From contig JAMXSV010000024.1 of NCBI GenBank assembly GCA_027559495.1, positions 2,108,001-2,172,000 of the forward strand: DNA of 64,000 bases, in the 5' to 3' direction. The translations under genes were made by a program, and so were the position numbers. Source of the stretch: Aurifilum marmelostoma. Its lineage: Eukaryota > Ascomycota > Sordariomycetes > Diaporthales > Cryphonectriaceae. The notes beneath the pieces were generated by a model, which saw only the letters and a list, made by a program, of their open reading frames with translations, was not told where the DNA came from and did not search any database. Shown here in pieces: positions 52,882 to 63,807 of the stretch (positions are counted from its first letter, which is position 1; every line of letters begins with the position of its first letter).

Positions 52882-54686
52882 TCACTTCAGCAGCTCCGCG
52901 ATACCAAGCTCACTCTTGCGCTGCCGCACTTCCTCAATCGCCCCAGCTGGATCGGTCTCTTTGGGGTTTCGCAGCTGCCATGCCACGCAGACGTCCAGGG
53001 CGGAGGCCATCCACTTGCCAGGCTTGATGCCTAGTGCTTGTGAGAGCTGACGCCCGTCCACCAGCGGCTTGAGAGATGGGGCATCCATGAGGTCCAGGCT
53101 CTGAAGGTGCTCCATGAATACTCGCCAGCGATCCTGGACAGCGTCGAGCGCGGCAGTGATATCGTCCCGAGATGACTGCTGCGCTAACTTCATCACTTCG
53201 TCGAGGAGAGCAAAAAGAGCTTGCAGACGCCAGTGCTTTCCCTGGGCCTCCCACCTGCGAATCGCCATGCCGAGATAGTCCCTCTCGTTCATGCGCTCGC
53301 CTCCGAGAACGACGATATCCTTGAGCTCGATGATCTCCTCACGATGCCGCACGGCGGCTGTGATCAGTTCCGAGACCTTGTTTGGGGCCTTGATGCCCTC
53401 GCGTGCAGCTAGCGTTGCAGCTGGCGGGTTCTTCTTGAGACCTGCGAAGGAGTTGTCGAAGGGGATCCTACTGAATGGGACTACGCACGCAAGGACCCAG
53501 GCCAAGTACCGCTCCTCATCTGATGTGACGAACAGATTGTATGAGGAGAGTGTCGCGAGATGTGCCAAAAAGTCATAAGTGTCTTTCCAGCCCTCTAGGC
53601 TAGGCTCAGGCATATCAGCCTTTGCGGGATCTGTGAAGACTGTGTAGTACAACCCGAGATCGTGGATATAGCTGACCGCGTCCCGAGGGTGTTCTCCTGA
53701 TGCGTGCCAAATTGTCAACGGGCTGTCGTTTCTTGAATGGAGATGGAACAACCGAGTTGCATAGGAAGGGAAAAGACGGAAAAAGAAAGAAGAAAAAAAC
53801 CCCCCGATCGTGTAGCTGGGACCTTCTCACCTTTCAACATCTTCTCGACCTCCACACCGACCCTCTCACGACTGATCTTGGCCCGAAGCGCGCCGAGAAC
53901 CTTCTCGTCACCCATGTACTTCTTTACACGAGGCTCGATGGTGAATTGCAGGCGACTCGCAAAGCGCACAAGCCTGAGGACGCGTAGGGGGTCATCCATA
54001 AAGGTTTGAAATGGTTCTAGCGGCGTACGTATGACCCTCTTTTGCATGTCGTCCAGGCCACCAACAAAGTCTTCGACCTCCTCCGTATGTATATTGTAGA
54101 AGAGCGCGTTCACTGTCGCATCGCGTCTGCTGGCGTCCTCCTGTGCTGTGCCAAAATCCATCTGGGGATTTCGACTGTCTTCAGCGTAGGTCTCGGTGCG
54201 TAGATTTACAAAATCGACGTCTAGGCCGAATATCTTGACTGTGGCTGTCTCGAGATTTTTCGACTTCTCTGGGTTCTTGGCGATCTTGTGCAGATTCCCC
54301 AGGTCTTCCTTGCGCAAGCTGTGCTTTTCCCTGTTCTGGGGCACATCGCAGAAGTCGCGAAGCTTGTTGCCAAAAACCTCCCCAGTCATGCAGTTGATGG
54401 CGACGTCAATGTCATGGCTCTGCTGGCCGAGGACCTTGTCACGGACCCAGCCGCCTGCCCATCTCAGGACGAGCTGCTGATCTGCTGCCTTCTTGTCGTC
54501 AGCCCTGTCGATGTAGGCAGCTGCATCGAGGAGCAGGTTCTTGAGCTGCTTCTCGCGGGGATCCAGCTGCAGTGTGGTCGTCATATTGGGACTGGCTGCA
54601 CTGAGTTTTCTCTTCATCTGCCAAGACCATAGCAATCCCCAATGACTGGTTGGGGCCGGTAAAATTCTGGATGCAATTCGATACAT
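52882..54686 (-). CDS. CCA1: tRNA CCA-nucleotidyltransferase (CCA1)
   Basis: Class II nucleotidyltransferase that adds or repairs the 3' CCA of tRNAs in nucleus, cytosol and mitochondria. Exons fit 54686-53831 and 53696-52882 (556 aa). Class motifs: LRWAGGWVRDKVLGQQSHDI with catalytic acids DID, RRDATVNALFYNIHTEEVED, and DDPLRVLRLVRFASRLQF. The splice builds MLKGEHPRDAVSYIHDLGL. Three in-frame ATGs (54686, 54617, 54584) lie before the conserved body. The longest form begins MYRIASRILPAPTSHWG, basic and without acids, like a mitochondrial leader; the later ones would give cytosolic or nuclear forms. Yeast CCA1 uses just such alternative starts. The intron (53830-53697) contains G6 and pyrimidine tracts. 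Confidence 0.93.
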
Positions 54687-55491
54687 CAAAATCCACTCAA
54701 TGTGACTCGACCAGTGGCAGGATGCCTCGCCTGCTTTTGATCACCGTTGGCTGTGAAAGGTGCAGCATTTGTTGTCATCAGCAAATATGCGTTTTCAGCC
54801 GGTGTTGACTCATAGAAAACACCTTCGTAAGAAGGGTGGCTGAAAAAATGGCGATACTTCTGGACGATTTCCAACAGACTCGGGTTGCAGAGATGGAGGC
54901 TGGCCACTTATCTTGTCCAAACCCAACCAGATGATGTTCATGAGTATGGCTGATGAGAGCTTGCCAACGGAGGGGTTGGTGGGCAGGTTCAGTACAGAAT
55001 ATTCTGTGCTTAGGTAAGCATGTGCTATCAAGCTCAAATACTTGTTACAGTAGACCAATAGCAGGCGTTGCGAGGAGTTAGGCCTGCCGTTTCCTCCAGA
55101 AGCAACAACGATCCGCGCCTTCCACGGTATTTCGCAGCAGAAGCTGCCAGACCTACGTAATCTTAGGGCAGAACATCACCGCCATGGATGCTCCAGTCTG
55201 ACTTCGTCTCATTTCTTGGACGTATTTCGTGGTCACGCTGTGACGAGCATGCTCAGCCTCACCGGAACAATGAAACTCTTCCCCCCCCCCCGCTTTCATT
55301 ACCCTTTCCTAGTCGGCATTTACGTCTGAAGTTGTTCTCAGGAGCATCGCCGAAACCACTTATCAAGGACGACCTTCATCCTGAGTTGATTTCGACGTTC
55401 CATTCTGCTATCGTTCTTTAGCCGTTTCATGGTTGTGTCTCATCTGGAATGCCACCATACACGAACAAGTACTTGGTCTGACGAGCCAGCA
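54687..55491. other. CCA1 upstream region
   Basis: About 800 bases. C10 run near 55280. No supported gene. Confidence 0.35.
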
Positions 55492-56811
55492 TCATCGCAA
55501 AACATGGCGCTGACTGTGACCCGTCTCATTTTTGGGACGCTCTGGCAGCTGCTGTATCTGTTCCTCCCGACAGTGTTCATTCTCAGACCACACGCACCAC
55601 AGTAGGTAAATGGCAACGGCAACAAGTGGGATGACAGCGGCTGTCTGTGCTCGTGGACGGCGGTGTTGTGGTTGTGCTGCATGCTTCCGTCCTCTGGGGT
55701 TGACGATTGACAGCAGGAAACAAAACAGAGCCGTTGTTGCGGAGAGCCAATCCTGGACTGTACCAGAGCTGGCAACCTTTTTCCGAGATATCGTTTGTCT
55801 GTCGAGCATATCTTGCTGCAAGCCAAGCCATGATCCACCGTGGCTTGGGCCTTGGGCTCGGGCCTAGCATCCTAAGCCTCGAGGCTGCGGCAGCATCACG
55901 AGATAACCAGCCAAGCAGAACCCCTCGCTTGGCATGCTCGAAGATACTTGACATCAAACCTTGGAGAGCGACCACTGAGGTCAATGCATGGAGCATCGTC
56001 CTGCTGTACTTCGAGGGACTGGGCGCCGCAGCAGTGTCGAATCGGCTGTCCTGTTTGCTTGGGCACTGCTGTGTTTCACCTTTTTCCGACCTTTCCTGAG
56101 TTGCATCTCGCACAGGCCTGTTGGCCAAGAACACTGGACCCGAGCTTGGCATTCTTGAGCGCTTCAATTTTCCATGAGGCAGTGCTCGTTCTCTTCGGAG
56201 CCAAGACGGATCCAAGGTCGCTTCTCGAGGATCGCCTCCTTTCCGTCACGGAGAGCTCGATTGCGATAGGTTCACGAAGAAAGCCAAGATAAACACAACC
56301 GGGCGATTGTTGCTGTGTGATCGCCATGATATTCGGTTTGTTTATGATCAACGACGATTTGCATAGTCAAGACTTGTTGAAAGCTTCGCTAACAGCACTG
56401 CTAGGGACTTCTTCGCTGATGATTGGTGCATCGTGCCTCTTTTGATGCGCGGCAGATTGTGAGTCTGAGTGGGCATCTCCCGCCTTCTCCCAGGTATGTT
56501 GTGAGGCTACGCTCGGCCACAGCCGACCGTGCGTCAAGGGCAGCAGGATCCACCACCTTGTACTGTACGCAGTTCTCGGTAGGATCCGTGATTCGACGGC
56601 TGCAATGGCATGCCACAAGCGTCGGTCTTCGCCTCCGTGGGAGGACAGTCTCTCTCATCTGCCTCCATACTGCTTGGCGGTTTGGCCCGATGAATGTGAG
56701 AATGTTTGGGATAGCTTCAATTGCTGGTTGTTCTGACCAAGGACCCCAGTGACCATCCCAAGAAAAGGGTGGCAGGATGTGAGAAGTTGTGACAAAGAAG
56801 GCATGGCCCAA
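55492..56811 (-). pseudogene. Possible degraded gene or unresolved multi-exon gene, unknown family
   Basis: Not recognised. Several minus-strand segments have coding character but lie in different frames. One at 56811-56367 contains NCVQYKVVDPAALDARSAVA and ends AVSEAFNKS. One near 56330-56076 contains GCVYLGFLREPIAIELSVTE. One at 56215-55790 contains KRGVLLGWLSRDAAAASRLR and WIMAWLAARYARQTNDIS. The last contains WLSATTALFCFLLSIVN and AAVIPLVAVAIYLLWCVW, two probable membrane helices, before a stop at 55492. Frame changes near 56494 and near the A5 at 55784-55788 would each be repaired by dropping one base. It could be one membrane-protein gene with introns and errors, or a decayed gene. Low confidence. 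Confidence 0.3.
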
Positions 56812-57024
56812 TGCCCAGTGGAAAGATCATGATCGTTTGTCTGTTCAACATCTATATAATGCTCCTTATCCTCCTCCTCTGGAATGCTAGTCCTATTCTC
56901 ATCTCTATCAGCTTCATCAGTTCGGCCAACACCAACCATTCTCTTCTCTTGTCTTCATATTTATTCACTTTGACAGTGTATATCTTCCTGCTGTGCGGGT
57001 AATACATTCAAGACCTATTTCATA

Positions 57025-57946
57025 ATGAAGTCTGCGGTTATCATTGCTCTCATCCCCTTCGTCTACGGACACGGCGCCATCATCAAGGCCACAGCACCTG
57101 GCGGCGGCTCTGGCATGGCTCTTGGTATCGACCCCAGCACCCCTCGTGATGGAACGCGCCGCGACCCCTTCCAGCAGGACAGCACGCGTTTCAAGGGTGA
57201 CAACGCCGACACTGTGGGCCAGACGCTGGGCGGCGGCGAGAACGACCTCGAGGCCGGCACCCAGGCCCTGATGGCCATGACCGGTGACATGCTTCCGCAG
57301 GTCAGCCCCGGCGGCTCGGTCAACATGGTTGTCCACCAGGTCAATGGTGACGGCGCCGGCCCATACTCGTGCATGGTCAACGACGACGGTACTGCGCAGC
57401 AGTGGACAGATATTGAGGTCACCACCAACGTACCTGGAAACAACGGTCGCAATGGGGTAAGTCTGCGCGAAGTTGCTTGCCATGACGGACGACGATGACG
57501 AAGACGTTCACCACTACCACCACCACCACCACCAGCAGTTTCCACTCATGATCATCGCTTGCATTGTCATCATAATCAGGTAGATAGATAGCTAACAAGT
57601 GACTTCACAGGACGGTGCTACCACGGACTTCCCCCTCAACGTTGCGCTTCCGGCCGACCAGGCCTGCACTGGTACCGTCGCCGGCCAGGAGAATGTCTGT
57701 CTCGTGCGGTGCCAGAACCCTGCACGAGCCGGACCCTTTGGCGGTGTCGTCCCTGTGCAGATGGCGGGTGTTAGCAATACTACCTCCGCCGCCACTGCCC
57801 GCCGCAACCTGGGCATGGCTGTTAGGAGCGCTTCGCTCGCGGCACAGAAGGCAAAGAAGCGGGACTCTATTGAGGAGGAGGCAGCTGCCCTCGGGATGAG
57901 CGTCGAGGAGCTTGAGGATCTCCGCGAGGACGGCGAGGACATCTAG
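57025..57946 (+). CDS. Egh16-like secreted protein (GEgh16/Gas1/Mas1 family)
   Basis: Secreted protein of the fungal Egh16 family, first described from plant-infection structures (Blumeria Egh16, Magnaporthe Gas1/Mas1) but also found in non-pathogens. Two exons, 57025-57456 and 57611-57946, give 255 aa. A signal peptide (MKSAVIIALIPFVYG) is followed by HGAIIKATAPGGGSGMALGI. Other family stretches: PRDGTRRDPFQQDSTRFKGD, MAMTGDMLPQVSPGGSVNMV, GPYSCMVNDDGTAQQW, and after the intron CTGTVAGQENVCLVRCQNP and RAGPFGGVVPVQ. The C-terminal 60 residues are Ala/Glu-rich and likely disordered. The intron contains a CAC/ACC microsatellite. Mature His at position 1 is notable. The biochemical role is unknown; the family name does not prove virulence here. 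Confidence 0.9.
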
Positions 57947-60448
57947 AGAACGGGGCCTGGGCAGGATCCGCGGGCCAATCAAACCACAGGTTGAGAGTGA
58001 GAAGAAAATAGGAACTGATGCTGACGTTGCATGACTTGTAATTACTTTTTGTAATTTATTAATGAGATCTGAGTCTTGAGGCCTGGATGCTCTTTGTCAA
58101 CCACATATCCCTCTACCAGCCTCTGCCCCATCTAAGCTCCGCTGTGAAAACTTCTCAACAAATAGAAACGTGAAAATATTACTTGACGCTGACATCAAAA
58201 AAACATCGAGATCTTGGTAGATCCCATACTAAACAGATACACATTCTTACCATGGTAGATATCTGCTACCGTCTCCGTCAGGTCTGCTACCTGCAAACGT
58301 TGCTAGGCCACCCGTAGAGCTATACTAGCAAAAACCTAACCATCTTCAACAGACGTCAAGGACGGGTCGACTAGGATAGCCTCGATCTGTCTTACTTATT
58401 ATTTTTAGCGAGACCCAGCAGCTAACAAGACAACGAAAAAAAAAAGAGAGATGTTTTCGACGAAACGGACCCCGCTTGTTTGTTATCGTCTCTCTCAACT
58501 CTCACTCGCCCTTCCTTTTTTTGACGAGCAAATTACCGCTTTCCTCTTCAAACTCCCTCCCAACAGAACCTCGAGAGTATCCATCCCCGTCAACAAGAAT
58601 CCAGGCCCCTTGACGACGCCATGATGACGGACATTCCCCACAAGAGAAACGATTGTGGTGGGGGGGGGGGGGGGGGGCGGGCACGTGAGCAGTGTCCTGC
58701 ACGCAACAAAGAGCTTGGGCCTCCCTCTGTCGATCTACGTGACCAGCAGCAGGTCTAGAACCCAAGTCATGATTGAGATCTTGTTTCCCATTTGTTTGGA
58801 GCTAAAGGCAAATCCGGGTGTGGGGGAGGAAAGGGTGGTCTAGCGGGTGGCATCCATTCGTGGAGGCAATGCGTACAAACCACCACCTCATCTCGCATCG
58901 GAGGGGAAGAATCAAAAGATGAAATTTGGTATAATACTACAATAACTCACTACTGCATGGCTGGGCCACCTCCCCAATACCTCCTCCTCACTCCGCTCCA
59001 CCGAACTGGTCAATCTCATGATTCTTGTTGTCAAGCTAGTGGCCATCTCTCGACCGGTCAGGCGACTGCCCCCGCGGTGGCTTATTTCACTACTGAGAGA
59101 AAAGGGACCCTGACCTACGAGGTCACTCTCTTGGAGGCCAAGACCAAAAAGCCTGTGAGGCACAGCAGCGGCAAGCCGTCTTGGCTGTCAAGGGCAAAGT
59201 TTAATTAGTGGCGGTAGTAAGACAAGTCGAGTAGTTCAGGTAGTATAGTATAGTACAGTACAGCGGAGGTCGACGGCTTTGCTCTTGCACACCCACTCAG
59301 CCTCGACACTAACTAGGTCAAACTTGTCTGCGCTGGTCGAAAGCCTAATCCTTACTACTAAGTAGAGTGGCAGAGTGGTTACAGCAGTCCCGACCTCCGC
59401 GCGTTCGAGGCTTTTATACTACATCTTTTGATAGGTCTTGTTTGTCACGCATCAGACTAAAACGGAGAGAGAGGGTGTGAGGGGGGAGAGATGATGCTAG
59501 ATGAAGGTGGGTGTGTGTGTCTGTGTGTGTATCTGTGTGTGTGTGTGGGAAGGGTAACAACTGCCCTTGTGACGTAATGAACGGCACAGCCTCTCTTTTC
59601 TCCAAAACCTCATCATCTGTTTTTTTTTTGCCTCTTTCGAGCAGTTGCTTTGCCAATCTCCCTCTCTATCCTCCTTCTGTCTTGGCTTGGTTTTTGTTGT
59701 CAATCTGAGCCCGTCTTGGGTCTGTTTAGCCCTACCCCTCTTTTCTCTTGTTTTCTGCTGGCCTACAGCATCTGGGAAGAAAGAAAGTCGGATGGATGGA
59801 TGGACAGATAGATACAAGCACACACTCGTCACACTCGGAACCGCTGAGATGTCTCGCATTGATCCGCCCAATCAGAGCGTGCAGCGGGGGGGGGGAGAGG
59901 GAGGGGGCGACATCAGATGTGTGTTTAGGAGAGGAGGGGGGACGCACTGGTAGACGCAACTGTATCATGGAACCCAAAGACGAACAAGAAAAAAGTAGAC
60001 TGCGTTACAGCCGCCCTCCTTCCCCTCCTGTCGCGCTACGCAATCTTAGATGCTTCGTGCGCGCTATGCTATAGCCACATAATGTACGTACCTCCTTAGG
60101 CTGAGCTTCTTGGCCGTGGGCCGTCCGTCCCAAACCATATCGAACAAGAAGAGGCGCCCTTTCCCCTTCACTCCTGCTACCATGTGTGGTAATAGAGCTG
60201 GTATATCCCTGCCGATCCCTCTCCCCCCGAGCTCATCCACGAGTACAAAAGACACAGGCTTTCCCCCCTCCTTCTTCCCTCCTGGAAAAGTCGAACTGAG
60301 CCCTGTCATCTTATACGCTCACCTAAAGACCTTCCCCGAGAGTCAATAGTCGAGAACATCTCAAATAGAGTCCTTGATAAAACACACGTCAGAAACCTTT
60401 TCAAAAGAGGCTCACAATCAGCCCAGACTCACAACTACCACCATCATC
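57947..60448. other. Long intergenic region rich in simple repeats
   Basis: About 2.5 kb with no supported protein gene. It holds a G18 run (58660-58677), a TG-rich microsatellite (about 59509-59547), T-rich and G-rich patches (G9 near 59885), GATG repeats (59790-59803) and a tRNA-like segment near 59352-59412. Frames across it are low complexity. The right end is a pyrimidine-rich promoter of the small conserved gene. Confidence 0.45.
59352..59412 (+). other. tRNA-like fragment (A-box and B-box-like)
   Basis: TGGCAGAGTGG matches the pol III A-box consensus, and GCGTTCGAGGC resembles a B-box; the ends GTAG and CTAC are complementary, and a T4 follows. The span is about 61 bases, too short for a complete tRNA, and the anticodon arm is not evident. 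It is probably a tRNA relic or the head of a SINE. Confidence 0.3.
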
Positions 60449-60828
60449 ATGGCCGGTTAGTGAACCCCCTCCCACATCCATCTATATCTCTCGCACCCCC
60501 TCCTTCCACCTTCTCTTATCCCTGTATCTCAAGAGAAGCCATGCTAATCTTCAACGGACCTACACTACCACCAGACCAAGAACAAGTTCAGACCACAGGC
60601 ATCCAGGAGGCTCCGGGCCTGGCCAACTTTGGCACCTCGCCGACCTCATCAGCCGGCGACCGGCGCATGAGCGCGGAGTGGGACGCCTCCAAGACCCCGC
60701 CCAGCAGGTTCCAGCGGCGCAAGGGCTCCATCTACTCGACCCCAGCGTCGAGGGATGGCCATATTGACAAGAATTACGCTGAGAAGTACCATGACAAGCT
60801 CGCCGAGAAGGGCTGGGGCAAGAAATAG
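60449..60828 (+). CDS. Small conserved fungal protein (82 aa), unknown function
   Basis: No known function. Two exons fit: a 7-base first exon 60449-60455 (ATGGCCG) and 60587-60828. The intron has a GTTAGT donor, a GCTAAT branch-like motif and an AAG acceptor that gives MAVQTTGIQEAPGLANFGTS. The body contains GDRRMSAEWDASKTPPSRFQ and RRKGSIYSTPASRDGHIDKN, then YHDKLAEKGWGKK before TAG. Charged, without Cys, signal peptide or membrane helix; RRMSAEW and RRKGSIY look like basophilic kinase sites (inference). Similar short proteins occur widely in filamentous ascomycetes. The exact 3' splice site of intron 1 is a best guess. A long A13-G14 tract follows the stop codon (60842-60868). Confidence 0.75.
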
Positions 60829-61299
60829 AGGCGAGATGATGAAAAAAAAAAAAAGGGGGGGGGGGGGGAGTTGTCGTCCTGATGATTGATGACGACATTG
60901 TCCATCGCGAATGGTACTGAGCACCAGAATCTGGATGGGGGGGGGGTCTTCTGATTATCGACAAGGTCGGATGGCGTTGTTTGGGTAGCACAAGTAAGGG
61001 AGACAAGAATGGGTCGGTGACTGGCATACATTCTGCACAACATTGTTGGTGTTCGCCCTCGGGAGTTGTTAGTACATATCTTTTCTCGAATTGAATAAAT
61101 TGACTGTCGTGGAAAAAAAAAAAAAAATAACGCTGGGGCAAATTCTTGCCCTCCTTTGGTCGTCATGCTCTGGTGAGGGAAAACATTGTTCATGGATATA
61201 ATCCAAAGTTGGTGTCTTCCCAACGCTGTGCTGGGTTATCATCAACGCCGGCTGTCAAGCTTGTTGACCCGCTCTCTTGCCCGTTGCCCTCGGTTTAAA
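60829..61299. other. Intergenic region between convergent genes, with A/G homopolymers
   Basis: About 470 bases: A13-G14 (60842-60868), a second G run near 60939, and A14 near 61113. No gene. Confidence 0.45.
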
Positions 61300-63807
61300 T
61301 TATTCATCCATGTCATCAAGATCAATCGCATCCGGATTCGCGGCCACCGTCTCTTGGGTCACTGGTGCACCTCTGGGGTTGTCTTCTGCGGCAACGAAGC
61401 CCACGGGCGCCCGAGCTTGTCTCTCCAGCGCCGCCATGGCGTCCACGACCTCCTGATCCGCCTCGCCGCCTTCGCCGCCTTCTCCTTGCGCCTGTGCTGC
61501 CGCCGCTGCCTGGCTCCTTGCGATGGCCTGTGACGCAATGAAGTTGACATCCGTGTTGTACTGCGCCTGCACGCTGCGCTTGATCCGGCGCATCTCCTTG
61601 AAGGTATCCTCGTTGCCGTGCTGCACCTCGAAACGCTCCCACTTGGTCCAGAAGTCTGGGTTGGTCCGCGGATCGCAGAACTGCGAGGCGTGTCCGTAGA
61701 TGGCGCGGGCACGATCGATCTCGCCCAGCCGCTTCTCCATGTCCGCGAACTTGAGACACATGTCGCGTGCCTCGCTGTCAGGCAGGGCTGCGATGGCCCG
61801 CTCGTAGATTGGCCTGGTCGACGGCAGGCCAAAGTTGGACGCCGACTTGGTGATGTAGAAGTTGAACATGTCGGCGCGGTCCTCGTCGGCTACTGCTCTT
61901 GTCGCTCTCTCATAGATGCGCATTGCATGTCGAGCCAGGCCTCGCTCCTCCTCCAGGTTGCCATACATCAGGTATAGAACTTTGGCAAATTTCGGCGGAC
62001 AGTCCTCGATGGCCTGCTCGAACAGATCTCGCAGCCTCTCGATGCCAATCTCTCGGTCCACGGCTTTGGTGAGGTATAGGTTCCACAGCTCAAAGGCAAC
62101 CGGGTAGCTGAACAGATCCAGGCCGCGCTCGTATATCTTGAAAGATTCCTCGTAGTAGTTGTTTTCCTCGAGCAGGTTGGCGTAGTTGACCACGGTCTGC
62201 GGCGTGGCGATCCGAAGCTCAAATATCCTCTCGTACACTTTCTTGGTCTCCTCCAGAGAGCTGACGCTTTCCACCAGGTCGACGTAGAAGCTCCATAGCT
62301 TCCAGCTCTTGTGCACTCTCTGCTGCGGCGACAGCGTCTCGTCGAAGTAGTCCACTGTCGAGCGCTTGGGCGACTGGACCGCCTTGGCCATGATCTTGAC
62401 AGCCTCGTCGAAGTTCTCGTTTCGCAGCTCCATCTCTGCCCATTCGATCCACATGTCGGCCAGCTCGGCCACCGACTTGAACGGCACTTTGACGGCTTTC
62501 TCCATGATGATCCGTGCATTCCTGATATCGCCTCCCTTCTCGTAGAATCTGGCGTAGTTGGCCCATAACTGGTGGAATGCCCCGACGGCCTTCTTGGGTT
62601 GTATCGCCGCGATGGCATCGGTATATGTCTGAACAACCTGCACCTTGTTGTCACCCCACAGTGCCACACGTTTCTCCCACTCGCCGACGTTGCTTGGGTT
62701 CTGGCGCAGCAGTACATCGTTCAAGAGGAACGGGCGGCGATCCATTAGGTGCTCGAACCTCATCATCCGGATGTCCAAGTCAAAGTCGGCATTCTCGTCG
62801 ACAATTCCCTGCTCGCCCCGAGTCTGTGCCACCTCCATCAGTGCGCCGATGACGGATTCCTCGAATTCGGCATATGAATCGAACACAAGAGTGAAGTCGC
62901 GAACGGTCATAACGGTCGTGATACCCTCCTCGAATGTGTCTCTTGCTCGCTCGAAGCTCCCCTTCCTCATCCAGTACGACGCAAGTCCAACCCACAGCTT
63001 GCCCCTCTGGTCCGCAAACTTGTCAATCCCGCTCCGTATGATCCGCTCAACATCGATTCCTGTCTCGTGGCCCGTCTCGACTGTGGCCGCGTGCTCGACG
63101 ATGAGGTCGACCATCTCGCTCCACAGCTCGTAGTGCCCTTTCCCGTTCTTGCTCTGGAAGCGAGGGTTGTTGAGCACAGAGATGTATCTCTGGATAGCCT
63201 CATTAAAGAGACCTTCCTGAACGAGCAGCTCGATGAAGTCCTCGGCGTCCTCAGGATGGACCTGCATGTACCGCCTCCAGATCTTGACCGCCGTCAAGCC
63301 GCCGGCTGAGTTCGCAAAAGGCCGGTAGAGGGCCCATATTCTGTTGTGCTGGGTTATAGGAAGCGCTCTCAGGGCACGGTCGAAGGTGTGTCGCGTCAAG
63401 GTGATGAGGGGCTGCAGCATCAGAAACTTGAGGTACATCTCCCATATCCTCGGCATCTTGTTGAGCAGGATCAGCGCCCGCTCGAAGAGCGCATTGACCT
63501 TGCGGTACTCAGAGGCGAAGACGGCAGCGTTGAGCTTCGAGACATGCTTGGTCCGGAAGGCAAGGTAAGGCTTCCACAGCTTGTAGGAACGCGGCAGCTG
63601 GATACAGGCGCGCTCCAGGACGTAGGCCTGCTCCAGGACGGTGCCGTGCTGAAGCTTGTACTCAATGTACGCCAGCCATGGCTTTGTGCTGCCAGGACTG
63701 CGCTGTATGTCCTGCTCGTAGACAAGGTCGTCGTCTGACACGAGGGATAGGTCGGGCTTGCGCGACACGCCGTTCTTTAGGAGCGCGGTCGACGGCATGG
63801 CAGGCAT
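61300..63807 (-). CDS. SYF1: Pre-mRNA-splicing factor SYF1 (XAB2)
   Basis: Scaffold protein of the NineTeen complex (NTC/Prp19-associated), built of HAT repeats, needed for spliceosome activation and in metazoans for transcription-coupled repair. The single exon from ATG 63807 encodes 835 aa, the usual length. It starts MPAMPSTALL and the HAT array begins at about residue 25 (DDLVYEQDIQRSPGSTKPWL). Typical repeat cores are LWKPYLAFRTKHVSKLN, MPRIWEMYLKFLMLQPLI, HNRIWALYRPFANSAGGLTA, LWSFYVDLVESVSSLEETK and DFWTKWERFEVQHGNEDTFK. The C-terminus is Gln/Ala-rich then acidic (PDAIDLDDMDE). Intact, with no introns visible. It converges on the small conserved gene. Confidence 0.96.
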   Translation of the reverse strand: MPAMPSTALLKNGVSRKPDLSLVSDDDLVYEQDIQRSPGSTKPWLAYIEYKLQHGTVLEQAYVLERACIQLPRSYKLWKPYLAFRTKHVSKLNAAVFASEYRKVNALFERALILLNKMPRIWEMYLKFLMLQPLITLTRHTFDRALRALPITQHNRIWALYRPFANSAGGLTAVKIWRRYMQVHPEDAEDFIELLVQEGLFNEAIQRYISVLNNPRFQSKNGKGHYELWSEMVDLIVEHAATVETGHETGIDVERIIRSGIDKFADQRGKLWVGLASYWMRKGSFERARDTFEEGITTVMTVRDFTLVFDSYAEFEESVIGALMEVAQTRGEQGIVDENADFDLDIRMMRFEHLMDRRPFLLNDVLLRQNPSNVGEWEKRVALWGDNKVQVVQTYTDAIAAIQPKKAVGAFHQLWANYARFYEKGGDIRNARIIMEKAVKVPFKSVAELADMWIEWAEMELRNENFDEAVKIMAKAVQSPKRSTVDYFDETLSPQQRVHKSWKLWSFYVDLVESVSSLEETKKVYERIFELRIATPQTVVNYANLLEENNYYEESFKIYERGLDLFSYPVAFELWNLYLTKAVDREIGIERLRDLFEQAIEDCPPKFAKVLYLMYGNLEEERGLARHAMRIYERATRAVADEDRADMFNFYITKSASNFGLPSTRPIYERAIAALPDSEARDMCLKFADMEKRLGEIDRARAIYGHASQFCDPRTNPDFWTKWERFEVQHGNEDTFKEMRRIKRSVQAQYNTDVNFIASQAIARSQAAAAAQAQGEGGEGGEADQEVVDAMAALERQARAPVGFVAAEDNPRGAPVTQETVAANPDAIDLDDMDE

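Noticed and set aside
59414..59953. Open frames over the TG and GATG repeats
   Set aside because: Their translation follows simple repeats only; no evidence of a gene.
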